A stretch of DNA of 64,000 nucleotides from Streptomyces zinciresistens K42 (GTDB lineage Bacteria > Actinomycetota > Actinomycetes > Streptomycetales > Streptomycetaceae), in the NCBI RefSeq assembly GCF_000225525.1, contig NZ_AGBF01000014.1, forward strand, positions 1 through 64,000. Reading direction: 5' to 3'. Of the stretch, positions 56,043 to 64,000 are shown one piece after another. A program made the translations under genes and the position numbers. Every line of letters starts with the position of its first letter. Position 1 is the stretch's first letter. Below the pieces are notes generated by a model. That model was not told the DNA's origin and ran no database searches. It saw only the letters and a program-made list of their open reading frames with translations.

Positions 56043-57695
56043 TCAGGAGAGGGGGAGGCGGGTGAAGCGAGTCGCTACGCGCAGGTCCTTCTCCACCCGG
56101 TCCGCCGTTTCCGTCAGCGCCGGCAGGACGTCCCGTACGCATTCCCGCGCCGTTCGCCGGGCCGCGTGCGTCGGTACGCTCAGCGCGGCGACCACCCGGC
56201 CCGTACGGTCCCGTACCGGCACCGCCACCGCGCGCAGCCCCGTCTCCAGTTCGCCGTCGACCAGGGCGTACCCCCGGGTCCGTACCGCCTCCAGTTCGGC
56301 CGTCGGGCGGGCCGGGTGCGGGAGGCCGGCCAGCAGGACCCGGCCCGTGGCCGTCGCGTACGCCGGGAGACGGGTGCCCACCGCGATGTCGACGCTCATC
56401 ACGCGGCGGGTCGCCGCCCGTGCGAGGCACTGGATCTCCTCGCCCGACGCCGTGAGCACCGCGAGGGACGCCGACTCGCCCAGGCGGCGCGCCAGTTCGG
56501 CGAGGTGGGGGGCCGCGAGCCGGGAGAGCGAGATGCGGGACAGGGGCGGGAAGCCGAGGGACAGCACGCGCGGCGTCAGCCGGAAGCCTCGGGTCCCCGA
56601 CTGCCGTACGAGGCCCAGGTGTTCGTAGGTGATGAGCGCGCGGCGGGCGGTGGCGCGCGCCAGTCCCGTCGCGCGGGCCACGTCCGTGAGGGTCAGCTCC
56701 GTCCGGCCCGCGCCGAAGGCGGTCAGGACGGTCAGCCCGCGTGCCAGCGACTCCACGAACTCCCTGCCCAGTTCCTGCTTCGAGGCACCGGTCCAGGTCG
56801 CGAGCCCCGCCGGGGACTGCGTGGCACCGGGCCGCGGTGCCTCGCGCAGCTCGCGTTCCATCGCCGCCGCGGCCGTGCGCAGTCGGGGGAGGAGCGTGGT
56901 GCGCAGGCCGGTGGCGGTGTGCCGGCTGGTGTGGCTCACGACGCTCGCCACGCACGCGATACGGCCGTCGCCGCGCGGGTCCCGGACCGGGACCGACACG
57001 GCGACCAACCCCGGCTCGATCAACTGGTCGTCCAGCGCCCAGCCCTCGTGCCGGGCCCGCGCCACCCGGAGTTCGAAGTCCGCGTCCGCAGCCACACTCA
57101 AGTTCCCCTCCACTGGGTCGAGTTCGCGGGGCGGTACGGCCGTGAAGGCGCGGTCCCGCGGATCTGCCGCCCGGCGTTCGCGCCACGCCTGCCACCCAGC
57201 CTCGTCCCACTCGGTGGCGAACAGCGGCCCCGGGGCGGTGCGTTCGGAGGGCAGCAGGTCGCCGATGCGGAAGCTGAGGGACATCGCGCGGCGGCGGGTC
57301 ACCTGGTGGACGAAGCGGATGCCGTCGCGGTCGCCGACCGCCAGGGAGACGGACTCGTCCAACTGGTCGGCCAGGGCGTCGGCGTGACCGGAGAGCAGGT
57401 CGGGCAGGGCGAGGGCGGCCAGGTAGGCGTTGCCCAACTCCATGACGCGGGGCGTCAGGACGACGTCGCGGCCGTCGAGACGGACGTACCCCATGCGGGC
57501 GAGGGTCGCGGTGATCCGGTCCACCGTGGAGCGCGCGAGCCCGGTCGCCCGCTCCAGGGCGCTCGCGCTGAGCGTCCCGTCGGCCTCCGTCAGCCGGCGC
57601 AGCACCGCCACGCCCCGGATCAGCGGCGTCACCGCCTCGTCCGGTACGGCGGCACGGTCGGCCAGGGGCTTCGTCAACGGGGGCATGGGCGGCAT
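56043..57695 (-). CDS. Tandem-fused double IclR-family regulator
   Basis: A 550-aa protein, twice the usual IclR length. Unit 1: winged helix about 22-85 (VLRRLTEADGTLSASALERA, GLARSTVDRITATLARMGYV), effector domain to about 265. Unit 2: winged helix about 300-365 (TLTDVARATGLARATARRAL, ITYEHLGLVRQSGTRGFRLT), effector domain to the end (PAYATATGRVLLAGLPHPAR, GLRAVAVPVRDRTGRVVAAL). Both halves look intact. Related double regulators control aromatic acid (pca/pob) pathways in actinomycetes, but no such genes are adjacent. GGAG is 5 nt before ATG 57695; a second ATG at 57686 is also in frame. Confidence 0.88.
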   Translation of the reverse strand: MPPMPPLTKPLADRAAVPDEAVTPLIRGVAVLRRLTEADGTLSASALERATGLARSTVDRITATLARMGYVRLDGRDVVLTPRVMELGNAYLAALALPDLLSGHADALADQLDESVSLAVGDRDGIRFVHQVTRRRAMSLSFRIGDLLPSERTAPGPLFATEWDEAGWQAWRERRAADPRDRAFTAVPPRELDPVEGNLSVAADADFELRVARARHEGWALDDQLIEPGLVAVSVPVRDPRGDGRIACVASVVSHTSRHTATGLRTTLLPRLRTAAAAMERELREAPRPGATQSPAGLATWTGASKQELGREFVESLARGLTVLTAFGAGRTELTLTDVARATGLARATARRALITYEHLGLVRQSGTRGFRLTPRVLSLGFPPLSRISLSRLAAPHLAELARRLGESASLAVLTASGEEIQCLARAATRRVMSVDIAVGTRLPAYATATGRVLLAGLPHPARPTAELEAVRTRGYALVDGELETGLRAVAVPVRDRTGRVVAALSVPTHAARRTARECVRDVLPALTETADRVEKDLRVATRFTRLPLS

Positions 57696-57749
57696 CGGTT
57701 CTCCGGTACGGCGTTCGCAGCAGCCCCCACCGTAATCCGGCCCGCGCGG

Positions 57750-58008
57750 CCGAAACCCCCATGCCCCCACAGGGACGCCCCCGTGCCCGCACCCCCGCAC
57801 TCCGCAGGACGCCCCCATGCCCGCACACGTGCGCTCAGCAGGACACCCCGACCCCGCGCACCCGCCCCGGCAGGTACGCCCCCATGCCCGCGCATCCGCC
57901 CCCGCGCCCGCCCCGCAGGGACGCCCCAACTCCGCACACCCGTAGGCCCGCACCCCCGTAAGCCCGCACGCCTGTAAGCCCGCACGCCCCGCCCCCTACC
58001 CCCGCCCC
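57750..58008. repeat. Degenerate C-rich repeats
   Basis: Imperfect units around CAGGACGCCCCCATGCCCGCA recur near 57772, 57808, 57870 and 57920, then GTAAGCCCGCACGCC units near 57955-57990 and CCCCCTACCCCCGC twice (57990-58015). The copies drift in length (about 36-50 bp). It fills the 313 bp between the IclR start and the protease stop. No coding support. Confidence 0.6.
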
Positions 58009-59289
58009 CTACCCCCGCTCCACCCGAATCCGGTACGTCCCGTCGAGGTCCGCCCCCAGCACCGACACCCGCACCCCCCGCTTCGCGTCGCGGAACTCCT
58101 CGCCCGGGGTCAGGGGCGCGTCGGAGAGCTCGGCCTGGACGTTCGGGCTGCGGGTGCAGCCGCCGCTGTCCTCGCGGGAGTCCTGGACCTTCACCGGGCC
58201 CATCCCCGTGTCGACGTCTGCGTCGACCCGGTAGACGAGGATGCCGGGACGGCACACGGACTCGTCGTTCCCCTCGCGGGTGCGCAGTTCGACGGCGTAG
58301 CCGCTCCTGCCGTCCAGCGGTATGACGACCAGTTTCCGGCCCCCCGCGCGGGCCAGCGGGGTCAGGGTGTACTCGGAGCGGCCGGGCGCGGAGGCGCACC
58401 GCACCTGGGTCCGGTCCAGCCAGCCCAGCTTCCACTTGTGCCAGCCGAGCAGATCGTTGTTGGCGCCCCAGTCCTCGCTCATGATGTCCCAGTGGCCGAC
58501 CGCACCGCCGCCCTCGGCGGTGTAGAGATCGGGGAGGCCGAAGACATGGCCGTTCTCGTGGGGCAGGACCCGGTAGCCGGTGCGGTGGTAGGTGCCGGAG
58601 CCGTCGTCCTGGCGGGAGTAGACGAAGGACGCGTTGGTGACGGAGACGCCGTCCGCGACGGGTGCCTCGGTGTTCCCGGCGAACGTCACCGACAGGACCG
58701 TGTCCAGGGCGGAGGGGCCGGCGTTCGGGGTGACCAGGACGTTCAGGAAGTCGTACGCGCGGAAGTCCACCCGCGGGTCGGCGGCGACCACGATGTCCTG
58801 GACCAGCCGGCGGTACCCGGGGTCGAAGGGGGCGCCGCGCTCTATGCCGTACTCCTGGAAGGACTTGGGCATCCGCAGCCAGCGGGGTATCGGGGTCTCG
58901 GGGCGGTAGTCGAGACGGCCGTAGGAGCTGGTGCGGAACCAGTCCTGGGTCTGCGGGAAGAACTCGCCGTACCGGTCGAGCGCGCTGCCCTTGCCGGGCG
59001 CGTCCGGGAAGTCGACCATCACGGTCAGGGCGCGGACGGTGCCCGTGGAGCGGACGTAGCCGACCGGTGTGGGGACGCCCTCCGACATCTGGATCGTGGG
59101 TCGTCCGCTGATCATGCAGGGGCCGAGGACGGAGGAGTGCTCCGGTGATATCGGTCCCGCCCCCACCGCCGTCGAGGTGCCCGCCGCGAGGCGCCCGGTG
59201 CCCGCCGAGGTGCTGACCGCCAGCGTCAGGGCGGTCACGGAGGCGAGGGCGGCCGCACGGCGGGGGCGTATGCGGCGGCTCGGCTGCAT
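58009..59289 (-). CDS. M6-family secreted metalloprotease
   Basis: A 426-aa secreted protease. An Arg-rich start (PSRRIRPRRAAALASVTALT) and an Ala-rich core give a signal peptide to about residue 30-40. The zinc site HENGHVFGLPDLYT (HExxH near 244-248 with Gly-x-x-Asp) and the following GHWDIMSEDWG Met-turn are those of InhA-like M6 peptidases. YVRSTGTVRALTVMVDFPDA opens the catalytic domain, and the C-terminal ~110 residues are beta-rich. ATG 59289 gives a normal signal peptide; a shifted ATG nearby is in another frame. Divergent from the TetR gene across a palindrome-rich region. Confidence 0.88.
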   Translation of the reverse strand: MQPSRRIRPRRAAALASVTALTLAVSTSAGTGRLAAGTSTAVGAGPISPEHSSVLGPCMISGRPTIQMSEGVPTPVGYVRSTGTVRALTVMVDFPDAPGKGSALDRYGEFFPQTQDWFRTSSYGRLDYRPETPIPRWLRMPKSFQEYGIERGAPFDPGYRRLVQDIVVAADPRVDFRAYDFLNVLVTPNAGPSALDTVLSVTFAGNTEAPVADGVSVTNASFVYSRQDDGSGTYHRTGYRVLPHENGHVFGLPDLYTAEGGGAVGHWDIMSEDWGANNDLLGWHKWKLGWLDRTQVRCASAPGRSEYTLTPLARAGGRKLVVIPLDGRSGYAVELRTREGNDESVCRPGILVYRVDADVDTGMGPVKVQDSREDSGGCTRSPNVQAELSDAPLTPGEEFRDAKRGVRVSVLGADLDGTYRIRVERG

Positions 59290-59412
59290 GCATGGGCCTC
59301 TCAGTCCATGGCAGCTCGCCCGACTGCGCGCTGCACCCTCCCGATCACCCTGTGTCGGGGGATGCGGGGGCGCGCGCTGGAAGAGACCGAACGTGGGTTT
59401 CTTCCGTACGAG

Positions 59413-59518
59413 CCTGTGACTCAGGTCACAGGGAATCTTTCCCGGTGCGGGAAATAAACGGGGACCTCTTCCCCGTTTAGCCCTGTGTCCGCGCGAAACG
59501 GGGATACCTTCCCCGGAT
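59413..59518. promoter_or_regulatory. Palindrome cluster between M6 protease and TetR genes
   Basis: Three elements: CCTGTGACTCAGGTCACAGG (59413-59432); AAACGGGGA-N5-TCCCCGTTT (59456-59478, perfect 9-bp arms); and AAACGGGGA-N5-TCCCCGGAT (59496-59518, left arm identical, right arm two changes). The last two start exactly 40 bp apart and are likely TetR autoregulatory operators. Confidence 0.65.
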
Positions 59519-59590
59519 CGCGGCCCACCGGAACCGCCGGCCACCGGAAACCCCGGAGAGCGCCGGAGTCCCCGCAACCAGGAGTGCACC

Positions 59591-60235
59591 GTGCAGACCG
59601 TGACCCCCGTACCGCGCAAGGCGGCCCGGCCGCGTGCCGACGCCCTGCGCAACCGGGAGCGGATCGTCACCGCCGCCCGGGAGATGTTCGTCGAACTGGG
59701 CCCTGACGTGCCGCTCGACGACATCGCCCGCCGCGCCGGCGTCGGCAATGCCACGGTGTACCGCAACTTCCCCGATCGCGACGCGCTGGTGCGCGAGGTC
59801 GTCTGCTCGGTCATGGACCGTACGGTGGCCGCCGCCGAGCTGGCGCTCGCCCAGACCGGGGACGCCTTCGAGGCTCTGGAGCGCTTCGTGCACACCGCCG
59901 CCGACGAGCGGATCAGTGCGCTGTGCCCGATGGTCCAGAGCGCGTTCGACCAGCACCACCCGGATCTGGAGGCATCGCGCGAGCGGTGCGAGAGCCTCAT
60001 CGGGGCGATCATGGACCGCGCCAAGGCGGCCGGCCAGCTCCGCTCCGACGTGGACGTCGGCGATGTGATGATCGCCGCCGCCCAGCTCAGCCGGCCCCCG
60101 GCCGGCACCGGGTGCGACATCGCCGACCGCTACGCCCACCGCCATCTCCAGCTGTTCCTGGACGGACTGCGGGCCCCGGCCCGCTCCGTCCTGCCGGGCG
60201 CGGCGCTGACCATGGAGGACCTGCGCAAGGTCTGA
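59591..60235 (+). CDS. TetR-family transcriptional regulator
   Basis: A 214-aa TetR protein: N-terminal HTH (about 20-65; RIVTAAREMFVELGPDVPLD, DIARRAGVGNATVYRNFPDR) and a helical ligand domain with the SBP-like SALCPMVQSAFDQHHPDLEA. GGAG precedes GTG 59591 by 7 nt. The MFS efflux gene lies 474 bp downstream on the same strand, the usual regulator-pump layout. The repeated AAACGGGGA sites just upstream suggest autoregulation; they are not present directly before the pump. Confidence 0.9.
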   Translation: MQTVTPVPRKAARPRADALRNRERIVTAAREMFVELGPDVPLDDIARRAGVGNATVYRNFPDRDALVREVVCSVMDRTVAAAELALAQTGDAFEALERFVHTAADERISALCPMVQSAFDQHHPDLEASRERCESLIGAIMDRAKAAGQLRSDVDVGDVMIAAAQLSRPPAGTGCDIADRYAHRHLQLFLDGLRAPARSVLPGAALTMEDLRKV

Positions 60236-60570
60236 CACGACGACGAGCCCGACCGGCTCACCCCTCGTACCCGTACCCGTACTCCAACTCGAACCTCCTA
60301 CTCGTTCGGCACAGCCGACGGGCGGCGGCGCGCAGCGCAGCGCGCGCAGCACCCGAGCGGGCTCACCGCCCGCGCCCCGGCTCCCTGCGGCGTGCCCGAG
60401 CGCGCCGTGCGGCCCGGCGAGCGACACCGACGCGTGCCGCCCGGCCCCGTCCCGCCGAATCCCACCGCCTCCACCGGCCCGTCACCGTCGACGAGCCGTC
60501 CCTCACCTCGTCCTTTTCCGCCACCGAGTCCGACGCCGACCCCGTGCCCCGACCCCGACCCCGGCCTCTT

Positions 60571-60700
60571 TCCGTCACCAAGTCCCGATCTCCGTCACGA
60601 AGTTCCGACCCGGGTCCTGAAGTCCCGACCCGTGTCCCGAAGTCTCGATCTCCGTCACCAAGTCCCGATCTCCGTCACGAAGTCCTGAAGTCCCGAAGTG
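60571..60700 (+). repeat. 20-bp-period tandem repeat in the MFS leader
   Basis: Units AGTCNCGAnn begin at 60581, 60601, 60621, 60641, 60661 and 60681, exactly 20 bp apart (AGTCCCGA, AGTTCCGA, AGTCCCGA, AGTCTCGA, AGTCCCGA, AGTCCTGA). A 33-bp segment (60571-60603) is repeated exactly at 60651-60683. Alternate decamers carry TCCGTCACCA/TCCGTCACGA. It ends about 10 bp before the MFS start. The remaining gap from 60236 is C-rich with GTACCC repeats near 60265-60285. Confidence 0.8.
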
Positions 60701-60709
60701 GGTACCTCC

Positions 60710-62251
60710 ATGTCTGAAACAGCCGTCAAGGCTCCCGGCAGCGCCCTCGGCGCCGCCGACTCGAACCGCTGGAAAGCGCTGGTCTTCATCGCGCTCGCCC
60801 AGCTGATGGTCGTCCTCGACGCGACCATCGTGAACATCGCCCTGCCGTCCGCCCAGCAGGACCTCGGCATCTCCGACGGCAACCGGCAGTGGGTCGTCAC
60901 GGCCTACGCCCTCGCCTTCGGCGGTCTGCTGCTGTTCGGCGGCCGGATAGCCGACCTGTGGGGCCGCAAGCGCGCCTTCGTCGTGGGCCTGGGCGGTTTC
61001 GCCGCCGCGTCCGCGCTGGGCGGCGCGGCCACCAACGAGGCCATGATGTTCGGCGCCCGCGCCCTCCAGGGCGTCTTCGGCGCGCTGCTCGCCCCGGCCG
61101 CGCTCTCGCTGCTCGCCGTGATGTTCACGGACGCCAAGGAGCGCGCGAAGGCGTTCGGCATCTACGGCGCCATCGCCGGCGGTGGCGGTGCCGTCGGTCT
61201 GATCCTCGGCGGTTTCCTCACCGAGTACCTGGACTGGCGCTGGACGTTCTTCGTCAACATCCCGTTCGCCGTCGTCGCCGCGGCCGGCGCCTGGTTCGTC
61301 ATCCGTGAGCCCGAGGGCGGCCGCAACCGCTCCACGCTCGACATCCCCGGCGTGATCCTGTCCACCCTCGGTCTGGTCGCGCTGGTCTACGGTTTCACCC
61401 GCGCCGAGTCCGAGGGCTGGGGCGACCCGCTGACGGTCGGCATGTTCGTCGCCTCCGGTGTGCTGCTGCTCGCCTTCGTCCTGGTCGAGTCCAGGGTCAA
61501 GGCCCCGCTGCTGCCGCTGCGCGTGGTCACCGAACGCAACCGCGGCGGGATCTACCTCTCGCTCGGCCTCGCGATCATCGCGATGTTCGGCCTGTTCCTC
61601 TTCCTGACGTACTACCTGCAGATCGTGAAGGGCTACTCGCCGGTCAAGACCGGTTTCGCCTTCCTGCCGATGATCGCGGGCATGATCACGGGCTCCACCC
61701 AGATCGGCGCCCGCCTGATGAACCGGGTCGCGCCGCGCCTGCTGATGGGCCCCGGCTTCCTGGTCGCCGCCGTCGGCATGCTGCTGCTGACCCAGCTGGA
61801 GATCGGCTCCTCGTACACCGCGCTGCTGCTGCCGGCGATGCTGCTCCTCGGTCTCGGCATGGGCACCGCGTTCATGCCGGCGATGTCGCTGGCCACGCAG
61901 GGCGTCAAGCCGCAGGACGCCGGTGTCGCCTCCGCGATGGTCAACACCTCGCAGCAGGTGGGCGGCGCGATCGGCACGGCCCTGCTGAACACCATCGCCG
62001 CCTCGGCGACCACGGCGTACGTCGCCGACCACATGGGCGGTGCGACCAGCCGCTCCCAGCAGCAGCTGGTCCAGCTGGAGGCCATGGTGCGGGGCTACAC
62101 CAGCGCGATCTGGTTCGCCGTCGGCATCCTGGTGGTGGCCGCGGGCATCGCGCTGACCCTGGTCAACGCGGGCCGTCCCGGCGGCACCACGGTGGCCTCC
62201 TCCGAGGAGGGCGCGGCCGAGGAACTGGCGGTGCCGGTCGTCGCCCACTGA
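60710..62251 (+). CDS. DHA2-type MFS drug exporter (EmrB/QacA family)
   Basis: A 513-aa 14-TM efflux protein. TM1 motif LAQLMVVLDATIVNIALPSA (motif D1), motif A GGRIADLWGRKRAFVVG, motif B region LQGVFGALLAPAALSLLAVM and motif C GGAVGLILGGFLTEYLDWRW are all present; a second half GSTQIGARLMNRVAPRLLMG follows. Exports lipophilic drugs in exchange for protons. ATG 60710 has no strong ribosome site; the leader is a tandem repeat. Controlled presumably by the TetR protein upstream. A perfect 13-bp terminator hairpin lies after it. Confidence 0.92.
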   Translation: MSETAVKAPGSALGAADSNRWKALVFIALAQLMVVLDATIVNIALPSAQQDLGISDGNRQWVVTAYALAFGGLLLFGGRIADLWGRKRAFVVGLGGFAAASALGGAATNEAMMFGARALQGVFGALLAPAALSLLAVMFTDAKERAKAFGIYGAIAGGGGAVGLILGGFLTEYLDWRWTFFVNIPFAVVAAAGAWFVIREPEGGRNRSTLDIPGVILSTLGLVALVYGFTRAESEGWGDPLTVGMFVASGVLLLAFVLVESRVKAPLLPLRVVTERNRGGIYLSLGLAIIAMFGLFLFLTYYLQIVKGYSPVKTGFAFLPMIAGMITGSTQIGARLMNRVAPRLLMGPGFLVAAVGMLLLTQLEIGSSYTALLLPAMLLLGLGMGTAFMPAMSLATQGVKPQDAGVASAMVNTSQQVGGAIGTALLNTIAASATTAYVADHMGGATSRSQQQLVQLEAMVRGYTSAIWFAVGILVVAAGIALTLVNAGRPGGTTVASSEEGAAEELAVPVVAH

Positions 62252-62282
62252 CCCCGCGACGGCACACCCCTGCGGGACCAGG

Positions 62283-62316
62283 CGTGCGTACGGGGAGGGG
62301 ACGCCCCGTACGCACG
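62283..62316. terminator. Bidirectional hairpin terminator
   Basis: Perfect 13-bp arms CGTGCGTACGGGG (62283-62295) and CCCCGTACGCACG (62304-62316), 8-nt loop, between the convergent MFS and MarR genes. Confidence 0.75.
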
Positions 62317-62354
62317 GCCTCCGAGGACCTGCCCCGGCTCCCCGGACGAGCGGT

Positions 62355-62897
62355 TCAGCGGAGCCAGGGCAGGTCCGCACCCGCTTCGCTCGGCTGAAGG
62401 CCCTCGGCGACGATCTCCATGATCTCGCCGAGGGCCTTCTGCTGTTCCGGCGTCAGCCGTTCGAACAGCGCGCCGCGGACGGCGGCCACATGGCCCGGCG
62501 CGGTCCGCTCCAGCACCGCCAGACCCTCCGTGGTCAGCACCGCGAACTGGCCGCGCTTGTCGTCCGGGCAGTCCTCGCGGTGCACCCAGCCGTTCTTCTC
62601 CAGCCGCGAGACGGCGTGCGAGAGCCGGGAGCGGGTGATCTTCGCGTGCATCGCCAGCTCGGTCATCCGCAGCCGGCGGCGCGGTGACTCGGCGAGCGCG
62701 ACCAGGAGCCCGTAGTAGATGTGCGGCATACCGGCGTCCCGCTGGAGCTGGCGGTCCAGGTGGTCGTCGAGCAGGGTCGTCGCCTCGATGTACGAGCGCC
62801 ACACGCGCTGCTCGCCGTCGGTCAGCCAGCGCGCGTCCGGCGCCGCCCCGGCCGGGGGAGCGGACGCGTGCGGGGCGGAGGTCGGTGCCGTGTTCAT
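62355..62897 (-). CDS. MarR-family transcriptional regulator
   Basis: A 180-aa winged-helix regulator with a disordered Pro/Ala start (to about 22). Dimer helix GEQRVWRSYIEATTLLDDHL, HTH RLRMTELAMHAKITRSRLSH, wing RLEKNGWVHREDCPDDKRGQ and LTPEQQKALGEIMEIVAEGL are clear. Divergent from the extradiol dioxygenase, whose promoter region has two TTTAG-N-TT-N-AA-like sites (62929-62942, 62967-62981). MarR proteins of this type often respond to phenolic compounds, fitting a dioxygenase target (inference). GGAG is close to ATG 62897; GTG 62906 is an alternative. Confidence 0.9.
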   Translation of the reverse strand: MNTAPTSAPHASAPPAGAAPDARWLTDGEQRVWRSYIEATTLLDDHLDRQLQRDAGMPHIYYGLLVALAESPRRRLRMTELAMHAKITRSRLSHAVSRLEKNGWVHREDCPDDKRGQFAVLTTEGLAVLERTAPGHVAAVRGALFERLTPEQQKALGEIMEIVAEGLQPSEAGADLPWLR

Positions 62898-62922
62898 GCG
62901 CTCCACTGTACGAGAGTTCTCC

Positions 62923-62981
62923 TTGAAGTTTGAACTAAATCGGCGTACCGTTCCTCAGGAAGAAGCTTTAGATTTGAAGCA
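62923..62981 (+). promoter_or_regulatory. Dioxygenase promoter with MarR-like sites
   Basis: TTGAAG (62923-62928), 17 bp, TACCGT (62946-62951) is a good vegetative promoter for the dioxygenase. Two related, inversely oriented sequences, minus GATTTAGTTCAAAC (62942-62929) and plus GCTTTAGATTTGAAGC (62965-62980), flank the -10 and are candidate MarR sites. Confidence 0.55.
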
Positions 62982-63050
62982 CCTGAGTGCACCTGAAGCA
63001 ACTTGAAGATGTCTGAAGCAACTCGAAGATGCCTGAAGCAGCCTGAACCG
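62973..63050 (+). repeat. 10-bp-phased TGAAG array in the dioxygenase leader
   Basis: TGAAG or close variants start at 62975, 62984, 62994, 63004, 63014, 63024 (CGAAG), 63034 and 63044 (TGAAC), about one per helical turn. Two 20-bp units (62993-63012 and 63013-63032) differ at two positions. It lies between the promoter and the ATG at 63084, so it is transcribed. Confidence 0.75.
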
Positions 63051-63083
63051 CCCAGCCTCAGCTCTCCGGAGGGAGCCGCCGCC

Positions 63084-63887
63084 ATGACCGCCGCCGCGCA
63101 GGAGTCCGCCGCCACGCAGGAGCGCATGCCCGCCCTCTACCTCAGCCACGGCGCGCCGCCGCTCGCGGACGACCCGCTGTGGCCCGCCGAACTCGCCGCC
63201 TGGTCCAAGGACCTGCCCCGCCCCCGGGCGATCCTCATGGTCAGCGCCCACTGGGAGGAGGCCCCGCTCGCCATCGGCGCCACCGAGCGCGTCCCCCTCG
63301 TCTACGACTTCTGGGGATTCCCCGAGCACTACTACCAGGTGACCTACGCCGCCCCCGGTGCCCCCGCGCTCGCGGAGTCCGTACGCAAGCTGCTGCGCGC
63401 CCCCGGTACGCCCGTCCAGGACATCCCGGACCGCGGTCTCGACCACGGCGCCTACGTCCCGCTCGTCGAGATGTACCCCGACGCCGACATCCCGGTCCTG
63501 CAGATCTCCATGCCGACCCTGGACCCGGTGCGGCTGATGGACATCGGCCGCAGGCTGGCACCGCTGCGCGACGAGGGCGTGCTGATCGTCGGCTCCGGGT
63601 TCTTCACCCACAACCTGGCCGCCCTGCGGCAGGGCGGCACGCCCGCCTGGTCGGCGGAGTTCGACGCCTGGGGCCGTACGGCCCTGGAGAACCGCGACTG
63701 GGACGCCCTGCTGGACTTCCTCCACAAGTCCCCGGCCGGCCGGTACGCCCATCCGCGCACCGAGCACTTCGCCCCGCTCTTCGTGACCATGGGCGCCGCC
63801 GAGGCGGCCGGTGAGCTCGCGGCGCAGAAGTCGGTGATCGACGGATTCTGGATGGGCCTCGCCAAGCGGTCGGTGCAGTTCGGCTGA
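63084..63887 (+). CDS. LigB-type extradiol aromatic ring-opening dioxygenase (DODA family)
   Basis: A 267-aa class III ring-cleavage dioxygenase. The metal-site motifs LYLSHGAPPLADDPL (His), VSAHWEEAPLAIG (second His), GLDHGAYVPLVEMYP (catalytic His-Gly) and GSGFFTHNLAAL, HPRTEHFAPLFVTMG are intact. The family cleaves catechols or DOPA-like diols with Fe(II) or Zn; the natural substrate is unknown. GGAGGGAG about 9 nt before ATG 63084; a longer in-frame start at 63003 lies inside the repeat array and is rejected. Divergent partner is a MarR regulator. The last 113 bp of the window after it show no gene. Confidence 0.9.
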   Translation: MTAAAQESAATQERMPALYLSHGAPPLADDPLWPAELAAWSKDLPRPRAILMVSAHWEEAPLAIGATERVPLVYDFWGFPEHYYQVTYAAPGAPALAESVRKLLRAPGTPVQDIPDRGLDHGAYVPLVEMYPDADIPVLQISMPTLDPVRLMDIGRRLAPLRDEGVLIVGSGFFTHNLAALRQGGTPAWSAEFDAWGRTALENRDWDALLDFLHKSPAGRYAHPRTEHFAPLFVTMGAAEAAGELAAQKSVIDGFWMGLAKRSVQFG

Positions 63888-64000
63888 GCCGCCCCGCCCT
63901 GGCAACCTTCGACCGGTGCGGGCCGTCTACAGGGGAGAAGGACGTCGGGACCGTCCCCCGGCGTGAACACCGCGGTACCGGACGTGACGACCGTCTCGTC

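Noticed and set aside
60571..60700. Coding interpretation of the 20-bp repeats
   Set aside because: A 20-bp period does not keep reading frame, so a repetitive protein is unlikely.

Overview
The window is Streptomyces chromosome. The DNA is very GC-rich with strong third-position GC bias. It carries the linked afsK / afsS / afsR secondary-metabolism regulators, a fused FO synthase (fbiC), and the XRE plus DUF397 pairs and HATPase-type small regulators that are typical of the genus. Identifications come from reading translated motifs and gene context; no database search was possible.

Left part (1-23.4 kb): the 3' end of an afsK-like kinase gene, then afsS and afsR, embedded in a catabolic gene set. 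That set has an acyl-CoA ligase, a thiolase-like protein with a DUF35 partner, a crotonase, three LLM/F420-type oxidoreductases, two kinds of amidohydrolase, an SDR, an aldehyde dehydrogenase and a DUF385 deazaflavin-type reductase. It ends at fbiC, which makes the F420 precursor FO. Most promoters of these transcription units, plus two units near 29 kb, carry the palindrome CTGAC-N5-GTCAG, so they look like one regulon of an unseen (probably TetR-type) repressor. A 172-bp inverted-repeat element sits in the afsS leader, and a 62-bp relative lies just before fbiC.

Middle (23.5-36.8 kb): a secreted pseudo-L,D-transpeptidase, a DUF2165 membrane protein, a frameshifted anti-sigma-type ATPase, an ADP-ribosylglycohydrolase-like protein with degenerate metal motifs, a sodium:solute symporter, and an SDR plus dimeric-barrel protein under the shared operator. 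Then comes an accessory block of about 4.5 kb bounded by two 45-bp imperfect direct repeats. It holds an endonuclease VII-fold nuclease, a ParA-like ATPase translationally coupled to an AlbA_2/HATPase protein, and a HATPase regulator. Gene relics (a UvrD-helicase fragment and a decayed dimeric-barrel paralogue) lie at its edges. An XRE/DUF397 pair follows.

Right-centre (36.8-50.5 kb): ordinary chromosomal genes. These are a large membrane protein, a D-Ala-D-Ala carboxypeptidase with a long acidic cytoplasmic tail, a GOLPH3-like protein, XRE and DUF397 regulators, an ArsR-type regulator coupled to glutathione peroxidase, an MFS exporter, a small secreted protein, a two-domain glyoxalase-like protein, a frameshifted monooxygenase and a PIG-L deacetylase.

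50.9-55.6 kb: a lower-GC island ending at the 3' side of tRNA-Arg(CCU). It has a decayed gene, an alpha/beta hydrolase, an XRE-TPR regulator, and a three-gene operon in which two resolvase-like proteins without a visible catalytic serine flank a HATPase. Both resolvase-like genes contain rare TTA codons.

56-64 kb: a tandem-fused IclR regulator, an M6 metalloprotease, a TetR/MFS efflux pair and a MarR/extradiol-dioxygenase pair. The MFS and dioxygenase leaders carry tandem repeats with 20-bp and 10-bp periods.
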